From Peterkaempfera sp044755465 (GTDB lineage Bacteria; Actinomycetota; Actinomycetes; Streptomycetales; Streptomycetaceae): DNA of 64,000 bases. The translations under genes were made by a program, and so were the position numbers. The stretch lies in contig NZ_JBIVRB010000006.1 in assembly GCF_044755465.1 (NCBI RefSeq), positions 186,001-250,000 of the forward strand, given 5' to 3'. Below, piece after piece: positions 48,631 to 57,811 of this stretch. The first letter of the stretch is position 1. Every line of letters begins with the position of its first letter. Below the pieces are notes generated by a model that searched no databases, was not told the origin of the DNA, and saw nothing but the letters and a program-made list of their open reading frames with translations.

Positions 48631-51600
48631 TCACTGGTCGAGCCCGTAATACAGGGCGAGGTAGTCCGTGACCTGCTCGGTGTGCGGCAGGAGGCCGGGG
48701 AGCTGGGTGGCGAGTGCTTCCTTGACGGAGGTGGCCAGGTCACCGCGGTCGGCGGTGTGGTCGCGGACGTAGGGGTCGATCCGGCGGATGAGTTCGTAGT
48801 TGCTGGAGATGTCCTCCTTGGCCATCGATTTGTCCAGGGCCGAGGCTCCTTGACCGGGGTTGTCAGCGAGTGTGCGGCTGATGTAGGTGACGCGGTGCAG
48901 TACCCGCCAGCACGGTGGCCGTCTGTCGGACTGCTGGGCTTGGCGCAGTGCGGCGGCGTGGGCGCTGTCGCCGCCGAGCCAGAGGGGGTCGACGACTTTG
49001 CCGTAGAAGTCTTCGAAGTTCTGGGTGTCGGCGTCGAGGTAGAAGGTCATGAACCGGTAGGCGTCGACGCGGCCCGGGACCTCGACCGCCGCGCCTTCCT
49101 TGTCGTAGACCGGGTCCCCGTTGGCGTCGTACTTCTGCAGGTCGCCGGGTACGTCGCAGGTGATGTTGAGGCTGAAGGAGCGGGTCGATTCCTTGCCGCG
49201 GGTGCGGGTCACCGCGATGCCGCCGCCGACGGAGGCGTCGAACTGGACGTTGGCGCCGACGCCGAAGATCTTCACTCCGCTGCCCACCGAGCCGGAGAGT
49301 GAGCCGGAGAGCTGGTAGCTGCCGGTGGTGACTTCGGTGACGGAGTCCATGGTCTCGGTGGTCTCGGCGAAGAAGCCGCCGTCGGCTGACCAGACGTAGG
49401 TGTTGACCAGGCTGCGTTTGGCCTGTGCGTCGGCCGGCTTCGTCTTTCCGTCCAGCTGGGCCGGGTCCCTGATCGGACCGATGACGCCGGAGAGGATCTG
49501 CCGGGCCCGCTCGGTGGTGGGGTCGGCCTGGTGGGTTTCGGTGGAGACGGCGTCATAGAAGGTCTGCAGGCGCTGCTGGTCCTCGATGATGCGCCGCTTG
49601 AGCGCATAGGCTTCGCGGGGTTTGAAGTAGCTCAGCTCCCCGCCCGTGGTCAGGCCCTGGTATTCCTCCTCCATCACGCGGTTGCCGTGTTCGTCCTGGC
49701 CGACCGAGCCGTCGAGGCTGCCCTGCTTGGTGTAGCGGGGGTTGATCGGGAAGGGGATGAGGTTCCAGTCGCGGGGGATGTCGGGGTTGGGCAGCATCCG
49801 GTAGCAGACCAGCGCCCGGTTGTGCGCGAGCCGCAGCGCGAAGACATCGGCCGTCTCGGACTGCACCAGGGCGTAGCCGGTGTTGGAGGGCACGAAGCGG
49901 CGCCCGTTGTCCGCATTGAGCTGCTTGTCCGCGTCCGGTGTTTCCCAGCCGCCGGACAGGCCGACGGCCGTCAGCCGGCCGGTCTGCCGGCCCTGGGACA
50001 CCTCGGTCTCATTGCCCCAGGCGTTGGCGAACTCCGTCGTTGCCCGCACGCCCCAGTCGAAGCCGCCCTCCACGATCGGCTTGGCGATGCCGAAGCCGAG
50101 GGGTGCGCTGATCAGCAGCGAGTCGGCGGAGGCTTCGTTGCCCACCGCCAGCTCCAGCGCGGCCGTGACGCTGCGCTCGCGGCTGGAGGAGAGCGTGTTG
50201 ACCACGCTGTCGGCCCGCTCGAACTCCACCTTGGTGGCGTCGATGTAGCTGAACAGCTTGGGGCTCTTGGTGGCGATCAGGTTCTCCGAGGGCACCGGCG
50301 GCGCACCCTCGATGTAGCCGGTGATCTGCGGGTCGAACTGCACCTGCGCGACCCACTCCGAGACCAGGTCACCCACCTTGTACCCGGTGACCAGATGCCA
50401 GGCACCGTCCCTCACGTAGCCGTACACCCGCTTCAGCGCGCCGCTGCTGCGCCCGTAGTGGTCGCGCTGCAGGTCGGCGTACTCGGCCACGGCGGGAGCG
50501 CCCTGGATGGTGGCCAGGTACGGGCTGGGGGTCTTGACGAAGACCGGCTGCACCTCGGCCGCGTCTCCGGAGACGGGCGCGGTGGACAGCACGGGGGTGG
50601 GGCGCTTGGCGGCGTCCTTGGGGAGTTTCAGGTGCAGGCCGCGAGGGCCGCTGTCGGTGATCTGCCTGGAGTCGGCCTCAGTGGAGGCGTCGTCGAAGGA
50701 GTACGCGGCGATCAGGTCCTCCCGTTCGCCGCGCAGGCGTCCGAAGAGGTTGTCCAGGATGTTCTCCTCCGTCCGGACGGTACGCCAGATGCGCACCTCC
50801 TCCAGCTCGCCCCGGTACATCTGGTAAGGGGCCTGCCTGGCTGCGTCGCGCCACCCGAACCGGCCGCCCAGGCAGAGCAGCCAGGCGCCGCCCCGCCGGA
50901 GCAGACCCGATGGGTCTGTACTCGGCTTCACCACGACCGGGCGGCCGTTGAGGTAGACGCGGAAGGTGGAGCCGAGCGGGTCGGGGTTCTTGGTCCAGGT
51001 CGCGCCGTGCAGGCGCAGAGTGTGCGAGCCCGTCTCGTCGGCCGCGGTGTTACCGCCGTTCTCCTCGAACCGCCAGTGCGCGACCAGGCCCTCGTCACCG
51101 CGCGCACCGCTGCCGAGACGGGCCTTGTCGAGGGCCAGGTTCCACAACCGCACTTCGCTCACCGTGCCGGTCAGGTGCTGCGGGTCGGCCCCAGACCAGC
51201 CGCAGCCCAGCTCCAGCGGGCCGCTGGACTTGGCCGGCACCAGGTCGTGGTCGCGCAGCTCGCCGGCCGCCTTGCCGTCGATGGAGAACGCGATGTCGTA
51301 CCACTTGTCCAGCAGCATCGAGTCGATCACGTCCACCTCGCGGCTGACCGGTTTGCCGTCCTCGGTGTACGTGATGGTTTTCTTGCCCTTGCTCTCCACG
51401 AGTTGCTGGCCCGCCTTGCGGATCACCGCGATGCGGTGCGCCTCGCCCGCGGTGAGGGTGCCGGTGGAGACGTGGGTGCGCACCGTGCCGTCGGCGAGCT
51501 CGACGGAATGCACCAGGTGGCCGCTCTCGTCCACCCCGAGCTGGAAGGGCACGCCGTGCTCCCGGCCGCCCTTCAGCCGGCCCTTGGAGATCAGCCCCTG

Positions 51601-54600
51601 GTAGCCCGTGAGGCTGTCGACCTGGACGTGCATCTCGACGGTGCAGTCCCCCGTGAGGTTGAGCGCGTCACTGTGCTCGGCCACCGCTGAGGAACGCCCG
51701 GCCAAGCGCAGTGCCCAGGACTGCTCGAAGCAGGCGGCGAGATGCGTCCAGACACCGTCCGGCACCGTCTCCTCGGTGGTCACCGACTGGTTGCCCACCA
51801 AGGCCAGCACCGGCCGCCGACCGTCGGTGCTCTTCCCGAGCGCCAGCGCGTACCTGCTGTCCTTCTCCGAGAAGAAATCAATGATCCGGGCCAGGTCGGT
51901 GGTCGCGGCCGGCTTGACCCACGCCTCCATGGTCAGGTCGTCCGCTGCGGCGGCCCCCGCCAACCGACTGTACGGGAGATCCAGCGGCTCGGCTCCGTCC
52001 TCGAACTCCCAGGCCCGGCCCGGGGTGTCACCCCACCAGTGGTTGGGCTTGACGTCCGCCAGGTCGGTCGCGGTGCCGTCCGCAAGGGTGCCGGTACGGC
52101 CGGTGGGCTCGGCCTCGACCAGTCGGGAGCCGAAGGCCCTGGTCGCCCCTGCCCGGCTGACCGTCACCAACCGGGGCGAGTGGTGCACCGTCGCGACTTC
52201 ACGGCCGACTGCCTCCGGAGCGTCCTTGGGACCGGACCCGACGGTGATCTCGGTGGCCCCGGCCTTCACGGCCTTGGTCACCAGGTACGGCTGCTCGCCG
52301 ACCAGCAGCAGCGCACCTGCCGCCAGCGCCCGTACGGCCCCGGCGTGCAGCGTCAGCGTGCCGCCCTCCAGAGACTTGACCTCGCCGACGACCTGCGGCG
52401 TCTCCCGTACGCCGTTGAGTGCGTCGGCGGCCCGGCCCACGTCACGCGGCAGCAGGTCCCAGACCTCCTGGTCGGTCACAGTGCCGTCGGCGGCGGTCTC
52501 GGTCAGGGTGAGCTTGCACCTTCGGGGGCTGCCGGTGGCCTCGACCGTGGCCGTCACCCGGGCCAGGTCGGTGCCCGGGTCACCGGCTGTCAGCAGCAGC
52601 TTGACGTTGTCGCCCGCCGCCAACTGCTTGACCGCGCGGCCCACCGAGGTGTCGTAGTAAGCGGCGGTGAACCTGCCGCCCATGTCCCGGAAGTAGAGCC
52701 CTACCTGGCCCGAGCCGCTGTCCAGCAGACACGGCGTGTCCCGGGTGGTGGCGAAGCCGAGCAGGCAGCCCGCCCGGCCCAGACCGGACCTGTCGCGGCC
52801 CAGGTGCGGCATCGTCAGGCTGAGCGTGCTGCGGCCCAGAGTGCCGCCGGTGGCTTCCCCGAGTTCGGCCTCCTTGGCCTGCAGCCTGCGCTGGGCTTTG
52901 ACGTAGCCGGTCCAGGTGGTGCCCCTGCGCTCCTTCACCGCCTGGGCGGCAAGCAGGCGCTCGTTCAGTGCGTTCAGCTCGCTGAGGGTCTTCTTCGCCT
53001 TCGCGGCGAGGTCGACAGCAGGTACCGCCTTGATGACGGTGAGCAGCCCTGCGCTGGGACAGGACGTCACCAAGACCGATTCGCCCTCCTTCTTCTCCGG
53101 CCTGGCGCAGACCTTGGAGCCGCGCCAGAACAGCGCATAACTGGTCCCGTTCTTCTCAAGGGTGATGGGGGCGTCATCACACTCCTGGCCCAGTTCCATG
53201 GGCGGCACGTCCTCGTACCAGCGGTACACCCTGAGCCATTGCTGGCTGCCCACATGCTTCAGCTTGCCGGTGATGGGGCCGTCCGCCGTGTTGCCAGACG
53301 GCACGAACTGCCACTGGGCCGTCTCGTCGGTCACTCCGGAGACGAAGGTCAGCAACCGCCTGCCCTCGGGAGCCGGCAGCGCTGGCGCCAAGTTGCCCCG
53401 CTTGGTGCCGTCCTCGTCCCCCGCGGAGGAGAAACGGATCAGGATACGAGCGCCGTCGACGACAGGGTCGACCTTCTTCGCCCGTGCCTCCTCCATCACC
53501 TCTGCGGTGTGGGCCTTGTGGACTCTCCTGGCCTTTTGCAGCAGTTCGTCATAGCCCTCCACGTCTTTCTTGACCTGGTTCACTCTGGCCCTGGCCTGCC
53601 CCGCCTTCTTCCTCAGCGCGGCGACTTCGGCCGTCAGGGCGTTGACCTGCTGCGCGTCCACCGCCTTCGCGGTAGTTCCCAGTTCGTCCAGGGTGAGGAC
53701 GTCCGGGAGCTGCGCGAGCCGGCCGTCCCGGGCCACGGCGAGATCCAGAGTGGCGACCTTGGGCGCCGGCTCGCCCTCCTTCGCTGACGCCCACGCCACC
53801 AGCACCCGGGCCTGCTTCTTCGCCGGGGCGGGCTGCTGGGTGTGTCCGGCGGGTACGTCCTCCTGCTGGTGGTAGAGCAGAGCGGACAGTCCGGAGGCGA
53901 CGGTGCGGCCGGAGACGGTGAAACTCTCCCGCCGCATCCCCGGGTGGTCACCGATCGGCGCCTGGGAGGTCACCCAGCTCACCCCTGCCCTCATCGCACC
54001 GTGCGCCGCTCGGGCGGTGGCATCGAGCACCCGACTGCCCGAGCCCGCGTCGAAGCGGTAGTAGCCGGTCAGGCCCGGCTCGTCACCGATCAGCCGGTAC
54101 GAGCGGTCCTCGGCCAGCTCCGCCGCCGTACGGGCCCGGTCCCAGATCCGGATCTCATCGATCACCCCGCGATAGCAGTCCGCGGCCTTGCCGCCGGCCT
54201 CCTGGGCGCCGACCGTCAGGTGCGTCCGCTCGCCCCCGCCGAGGGGGAGCGCGCCCGCCTCGCCCGGGACTCCGTTCACATAGAGAGTGGCGCTGGTGCC
54301 GTCGTACGCCACGGCCACATGGGTGTAGACCCCCTCGCCCGTCGGCACCTCCACCGTGGAAGTCACCGCGGTCTTCGCGCCGTCCGCATCGTGCTGCACG
54401 GCCAGCTTGCCGTCAGCCGTCAGCTCCAGTTGCCAGCGCCCGGACGTGGTGCCTGCCTGGCCGGCGGCGGACAGCAGCGTGCTGCCCCATGCCTGGGGGC
54501 TCAGCCAGAGCTCCATGGTGTAGGGGCCGGCGCCGAGCGGCAGCGGCTCCTTGGCGTCCACCGTGATCAGGCCGGTCTTGCCGTCGAAGGAGAGCGCGGT

Positions 54601-55611
54601 CTCGGCGAAGCCCTCCCCGCTCTCGGCCGGCACCAGGTCCTTGCCCGTGAACGGACACCTGCCCGGCGAGCGCTCCAGCACGGCGTCGCGGTACCGGGCG
54701 TCGGGGCTGGTGTACAGTCGCGAACCCTGAGTGTGGAACAGCCCGTCCTTGCCCTGCTCGACGTTGACCGCGTCGATCACCCCGGCCTCGGGCTTGTCGA
54801 CGAAGAACTGCCAGCGGCGCAGGTCGCCGACCTCGGTCGGCAGCAGTACCACCGCGAAGCGGCCGCCGGTCACCTTGCCCAGGAAGCCGAGCTCCAATGT
54901 GGGCTCGTGGAAGTCCCGTCCGTCCATGTCGCTGGTGCCCAGGCTGTCCTTGGCCGAGTCCGGCATGGTCCGGTGCCGGCTGCGCCGGTAACGCACCTCG
55001 GGTACCGGAAGCAGCTTGGGGCCCGCCACGATGAACCGGTCGCACAGGACCGCGTGGACCGCCAGGCCGACCTTCTGCCCGTCCACGAGCCGGAGCCCGG
55101 GGCTGTCCGCGTCCCCGGTGTAGGTACCCTCGCGGGTGCGCGCCAGTGCGTCCTCGTGGTCGGCCGCCACCGACTGGCGGAAGACGTAGAGGTACTTGCC
55201 GTCCGAGAGCGCCTGGAAGGGCGCCTCGGCGGTGAGACGGGCGGTGCTGGAGAGGAAGGGGTCCGTCTCCGCCGGGCTCAGCAGCTCGTCCGCCGGTGCT
55301 TCCGTCCGGGTACCGCGGCGCACGGCGGGCAGACGGGCGGCGCCCAGCAGGGCGAAGCCGACCTTGGCGATCTCGTTCGGGAAACGCAGCTCGCTCGGGT
55401 CGTCCGCCCAGCTCAGCACATCGAGCTGACGCGGCTCCGCCTTCGGGTCCTGCACGTCCTTCGCGGCTTCGGCGGGCGTGCTGTCCAGGTCCAGCACGCT
55501 GTAGTGGATCCGGCGGTCGGCCGCCAGCGCCAGCGCCACCGTGGTACCGGCGTGGCGCACCAGCGTGGAGTGCAGATACCTGCGGTCGCTGTAGACCTTG
55601 GTACGGGACAT
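48631..55611 (-). CDS. Giant LamG-repeat protein with beta-rich C-terminal region
   Basis: A protein of about 2,326 residues from ATG 55611; GTG codons at 55668 and 55740 are possible starts, and no site is strong. There is no signal peptide. LamG/concanavalin-like domains lie near residues 335-500 (VAVAYDGTSATLYVNGVPGE, YRGVIDEIRIWDRA), 1195-1300, 1305-1510 and 1540-1640. A coiled coil is at 660-720, and a trefoil-like segment at 760-855. The C-terminal third has Gly/Ser-rich alternating stretches (SYQLSGSLSGSVGSGVKIFG, about 2097; ISAPLGFGIAKPIVEGGFDW, about 1820) like membrane hairpins of pore formers. The function is unknown. Confidence 0.85.
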   Translation of the reverse strand: MSRTKVYSDRRYLHSTLVRHAGTTVALALAADRRIHYSVLDLDSTPAEAAKDVQDPKAEPRQLDVLSWADDPSELRFPNEIAKVGFALLGAARLPAVRRGTRTEAPADELLSPAETDPFLSSTARLTAEAPFQALSDGKYLYVFRQSVAADHEDALARTREGTYTGDADSPGLRLVDGQKVGLAVHAVLCDRFIVAGPKLLPVPEVRYRRSRHRTMPDSAKDSLGTSDMDGRDFHEPTLELGFLGKVTGGRFAVVLLPTEVGDLRRWQFFVDKPEAGVIDAVNVEQGKDGLFHTQGSRLYTSPDARYRDAVLERSPGRCPFTGKDLVPAESGEGFAETALSFDGKTGLITVDAKEPLPLGAGPYTMELWLSPQAWGSTLLSAAGQAGTTSGRWQLELTADGKLAVQHDADGAKTAVTSTVEVPTGEGVYTHVAVAYDGTSATLYVNGVPGEAGALPLGGGERTHLTVGAQEAGGKAADCYRGVIDEIRIWDRARTAAELAEDRSYRLIGDEPGLTGYYRFDAGSGSRVLDATARAAHGAMRAGVSWVTSQAPIGDHPGMRRESFTVSGRTVASGLSALLYHQQEDVPAGHTQQPAPAKKQARVLVAWASAKEGEPAPKVATLDLAVARDGRLAQLPDVLTLDELGTTAKAVDAQQVNALTAEVAALRKKAGQARARVNQVKKDVEGYDELLQKARRVHKAHTAEVMEEARAKKVDPVVDGARILIRFSSAGDEDGTKRGNLAPALPAPEGRRLLTFVSGVTDETAQWQFVPSGNTADGPITGKLKHVGSQQWLRVYRWYEDVPPMELGQECDDAPITLEKNGTSYALFWRGSKVCARPEKKEGESVLVTSCPSAGLLTVIKAVPAVDLAAKAKKTLSELNALNERLLAAQAVKERRGTTWTGYVKAQRRLQAKEAELGEATGGTLGRSTLSLTMPHLGRDRSGLGRAGCLLGFATTRDTPCLLDSGSGQVGLYFRDMGGRFTAAYYDTSVGRAVKQLAAGDNVKLLLTAGDPGTDLARVTATVEATGSPRRCKLTLTETAADGTVTDQEVWDLLPRDVGRAADALNGVRETPQVVGEVKSLEGGTLTLHAGAVRALAAGALLLVGEQPYLVTKAVKAGATEITVGSGPKDAPEAVGREVATVHHSPRLVTVSRAGATRAFGSRLVEAEPTGRTGTLADGTATDLADVKPNHWWGDTPGRAWEFEDGAEPLDLPYSRLAGAAAADDLTMEAWVKPAATTDLARIIDFFSEKDSRYALALGKSTDGRRPVLALVGNQSVTTEETVPDGVWTHLAACFEQSWALRLAGRSSAVAEHSDALNLTGDCTVEMHVQVDSLTGYQGLISKGRLKGGREHGVPFQLGVDESGHLVHSVELADGTVRTHVSTGTLTAGEAHRIAVIRKAGQQLVESKGKKTITYTEDGKPVSREVDVIDSMLLDKWYDIAFSIDGKAAGELRDHDLVPAKSSGPLELGCGWSGADPQHLTGTVSEVRLWNLALDKARLGSGARGDEGLVAHWRFEENGGNTAADETGSHTLRLHGATWTKNPDPLGSTFRVYLNGRPVVVKPSTDPSGLLRRGGAWLLCLGGRFGWRDAARQAPYQMYRGELEEVRIWRTVRTEENILDNLFGRLRGEREDLIAAYSFDDASTEADSRQITDSGPRGLHLKLPKDAAKRPTPVLSTAPVSGDAAEVQPVFVKTPSPYLATIQGAPAVAEYADLQRDHYGRSSGALKRVYGYVRDGAWHLVTGYKVGDLVSEWVAQVQFDPQITGYIEGAPPVPSENLIATKSPKLFSYIDATKVEFERADSVVNTLSSSRERSVTAALELAVGNEASADSLLISAPLGFGIAKPIVEGGFDWGVRATTEFANAWGNETEVSQGRQTGRLTAVGLSGGWETPDADKQLNADNGRRFVPSNTGYALVQSETADVFALRLAHNRALVCYRMLPNPDIPRDWNLIPFPINPRYTKQGSLDGSVGQDEHGNRVMEEEYQGLTTGGELSYFKPREAYALKRRIIEDQQRLQTFYDAVSTETHQADPTTERARQILSGVIGPIRDPAQLDGKTKPADAQAKRSLVNTYVWSADGGFFAETTETMDSVTEVTTGSYQLSGSLSGSVGSGVKIFGVGANVQFDASVGGGIAVTRTRGKESTRSFSLNITCDVPGDLQKYDANGDPVYDKEGAAVEVPGRVDAYRFMTFYLDADTQNFEDFYGKVVDPLWLGGDSAHAAALRQAQQSDRRPPCWRVLHRVTYISRTLADNPGQGASALDKSMAKEDISSNYELIRRIDPYVRDHTADRGDLATSVKEALATQLPGLLPHTEQVTDYLALYYGLDQ

Positions 55612-56163
55612 GTCGGAGGACAACGCCGCCTCGCTCTCGGATCGAGTACCCGCCGGGTACGACGGCACACCTGGGCCCCATCGGCCCGCAGGTGCGCCCG
55701 CCTGATGGCATGACAGGCGAGCGAGACCCACTCGCCACATGCCCCATCCTCACTGCGAAGATCAGATGAGAGGGCGCTCCACACGCCTGTTTCCCCGGAC
55801 GAGTGAACCGCCGCATATCGGCCCCCACCACGGGGTACTGGCAGCCGTCACCTCCAGTTGGAGCCCGAGCGCTCGCCGCCGACGCGACTGGTCATTGGTG
55901 ATCGTCCCCTCCGAGGATTGCGCTGGCGTAGTCCGGCAGGAGGTCGTGGAGGTGTGCGTGGCAGGGGTGGTCCGGACGTCGGTGCCGGAGTGAGGAGATG
56001 ACCGCCGCGTCGATCACGGCGACTCCTTGCGGTGGCAAGGGTTGCGGGTCGGGCGCCGCACGCCACCCGCTGCCGGTGGGGCGGGACCAGATCAGGGCGG
56101 AGGAGCCGGTGCGGATGCGGGATGCCTCGGGGAGCCGGCAGCGATGGTTCGGCGTCTGCCCGG
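55612..56163. other. Intergenic region including the presumed left flank of the IS110-type remnant
   Basis: No gene is supported in these 550 bp. They must hold the promoter of the giant gene, which I cannot place, and the left end of the IS110-type element, where a guide RNA would be encoded in intact elements. I see no terminal repeat. Confidence 0.35.
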
Positions 56164-57060
56164 GTGGCTCTCGATGAGCTTCTGGGCTGCGAGTGGTCGG
56201 ACAAGTGGCTCGACGTCGCAGTGCTCGGCAAGGCCGGCCGCCTGCTGCCCGAGCGCCGCATCGTCTACGCCGACCCCTCCGGTCCCGTCGCCGCCTACCT
56301 GGCACTGCTCCAGCCCCTGGCCCGCCGTTGGAGGGCCACCGTCACCGGGATCGAGGAGACCGGCAGCCCGTTCGCGCGGGCCCTTGCCGCAGCCGGGATG
56401 CCGGTCGTCCCCGTCGACCCGCCCGGCACCGCCCGGCACCGCAGCGCGATGGGCATCCCCAGGAACGACCGCGCCGATGCGCGGATGATCGCCGGCCTGG
56501 TCCGCCGAGGGGTCTGCCGGCCCGTCGTCGAGAGCAGCCCCGAGGCGCAGGCACTTCGCGTGATCACACACGCCCACGCCCTGCGCGCCGTACTCGCGCG
56601 GGCGTGGCCAGCCGCCACCACCGCCTGGCCGGCCACCCGCGGGGGACTGAGCGGCCCGCAGGCCCTCGCTGTTCGCCACGCCGCACCGGGGTCCCGCGCG
56701 GCCAGCCGACTCACGCGCGCTGACCTGGCGAGCCTGCTGCGCCGGGCCGGACGGACCCGCCTCGTCTTCAGCCGTCCCGTCCTGCTGCCGGCCGTGGTGG
56801 TCGAGAAGGCCGAGCCCGTTCGGATCAGGGACCTGGCCACCACCCGGTCCACCGCAGTCGCGCGCGTGGACCGGCTGGAGAAGCGGATGCTCGCCGGGTG
56901 CACCCGCTCCCGGATCGCCCCCGCGCTCGTCCCCGACGCCCGGCTGAGCCGGCTCGCGCCCGGTATGGACACCGGGACCATCCGCCCGTGCGCCGCCGCC
57001 GACCGCGCAGACCTCCCCACCGCGCCGGCTGCGCCGGCCCCGGCTGAAGCCCTGCCCCGG
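56164..57060 (+). mobile_element. IS110-family transposase remnant
   Basis: From GTG 56164 the frame gives the N-terminal RuvC-like DEDD domain of IS110 transposases: SDKWLDVAVLGKAGRLLPER, then TVTGIEETGSPFARALAAAG, and NDRADARMIAGLVRRG. The C-terminal half, which should carry the catalytic serine and the helix-hairpin-helix (PGVG-type) motif, is replaced by degraded Arg/Ala-rich sequence and merges into antisense of the next gene. It is therefore a truncated copy, not active by itself. Confidence 0.7.
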
Positions 57061-57080
57061 TTCCGTCCCGATCCGGCGGG

Positions 57081-57707
57081 TCAGCCCCCGGCCCGCTCCA
57101 GCGCAGCCAGCTGCGCGGGGCGGGCCTGCTCGATCGACGCGGCCAGCTTGCGGGCCGCCGCATCGCCGCCGGCCTGCCGCTCGGAGCCGGCCAGCCGGGC
57201 GGACTGCTCCAGGTACTCCCGCAGATGGCGCAGCAGCAGCCGGTCGAACTCCGGGCCGGTCGCCGCCTGGAGGGCGTCCCGCTCCGCCGGGCTGAGCATG
57301 CCGGGCATGTCATGGCCCTCGTGCACATGGGTCTCCGGCAGCCCGGTGCGCCGGAACACGCTGCGCAGCCGGGCCAGTTCGGCGGCGCAGTCGGGGGCGA
57401 GCCGGGCGGCCAGCGTGCGGACGCCGGGGTCGGTGGCCCGCTCGGGGGCCTGGGCCAGCATCCCGCCGATCTGGTCGTCCATCGGCATCATCAGCTGGAC
57501 CCAGGCGAGGTCGGTGGGGCTGAGCCCGGCCGACGCGGACCCGGCGGAGTCGGCCGGGGCAGCCGGGGCAGCCGGGGCAGCCGGGGCGGTCCGGGCGGTT
57601 CCGGTCGGTGAGGCTCCCGGGGTCCCCGGAGCGCCGCTGCCGGCTGCGGCCGAGCAGCCCGCGGTGGCGACGGCGAGCAGCAGGACGGCTGCGGCGACGG
57701 CCTTCAT
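57081..57707 (-). CDS. DUF305 lipoprotein
   Basis: A 208-residue protein from ATG 57707 (AGGGG six bases upstream). A lipobox (LLLAVATAGCS) makes it a surface lipoprotein. A Pro-Ala linker follows, coded by three tandem GCAGCCGGG repeats (57559-57588). The DUF305 domain (residues 60-205) has QLMMPMDDQIGGMLAQA and the Met/His cluster ETHVHEGHDMPGMLSPAERD. DUF305 proteins are often encoded beside copper or redox genes and may bind metal, but no such gene is adjacent here. Confidence 0.8.
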   Translation of the reverse strand: MKAVAAAVLLLAVATAGCSAAAGSGAPGTPGASPTGTARTAPAAPAAPAAPADSAGSASAGLSPTDLAWVQLMMPMDDQIGGMLAQAPERATDPGVRTLAARLAPDCAAELARLRSVFRRTGLPETHVHEGHDMPGMLSPAERDALQAATGPEFDRLLLRHLREYLEQSARLAGSERQAGGDAAARKLAASIEQARPAQLAALERAGG

Positions 57708-57811
57708 GTCGATCCCCTCACGGGTCGGTGTGCCTGCGGGTGTGCATCCGGAGGCGGGGCGGGACCGGGGTGCCGGTTCCCGCCCCGCCGGGGCGCTGGG
57801 CGCCGCCGGGG

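Noticed and set aside
48682..55713. Very long open frames antisense to the giant LamG gene (up to about 700 codons)
   Set aside because: They lack ribosome sites and recognisable domains, and follow from the high third-position GC of the true gene on the other strand.
57555..57592. GCAGCCGGG tandem repeats as a non-coding repeat element
   Set aside because: They encode the Pro-Ala linker of the DUF305 lipoprotein in frame.
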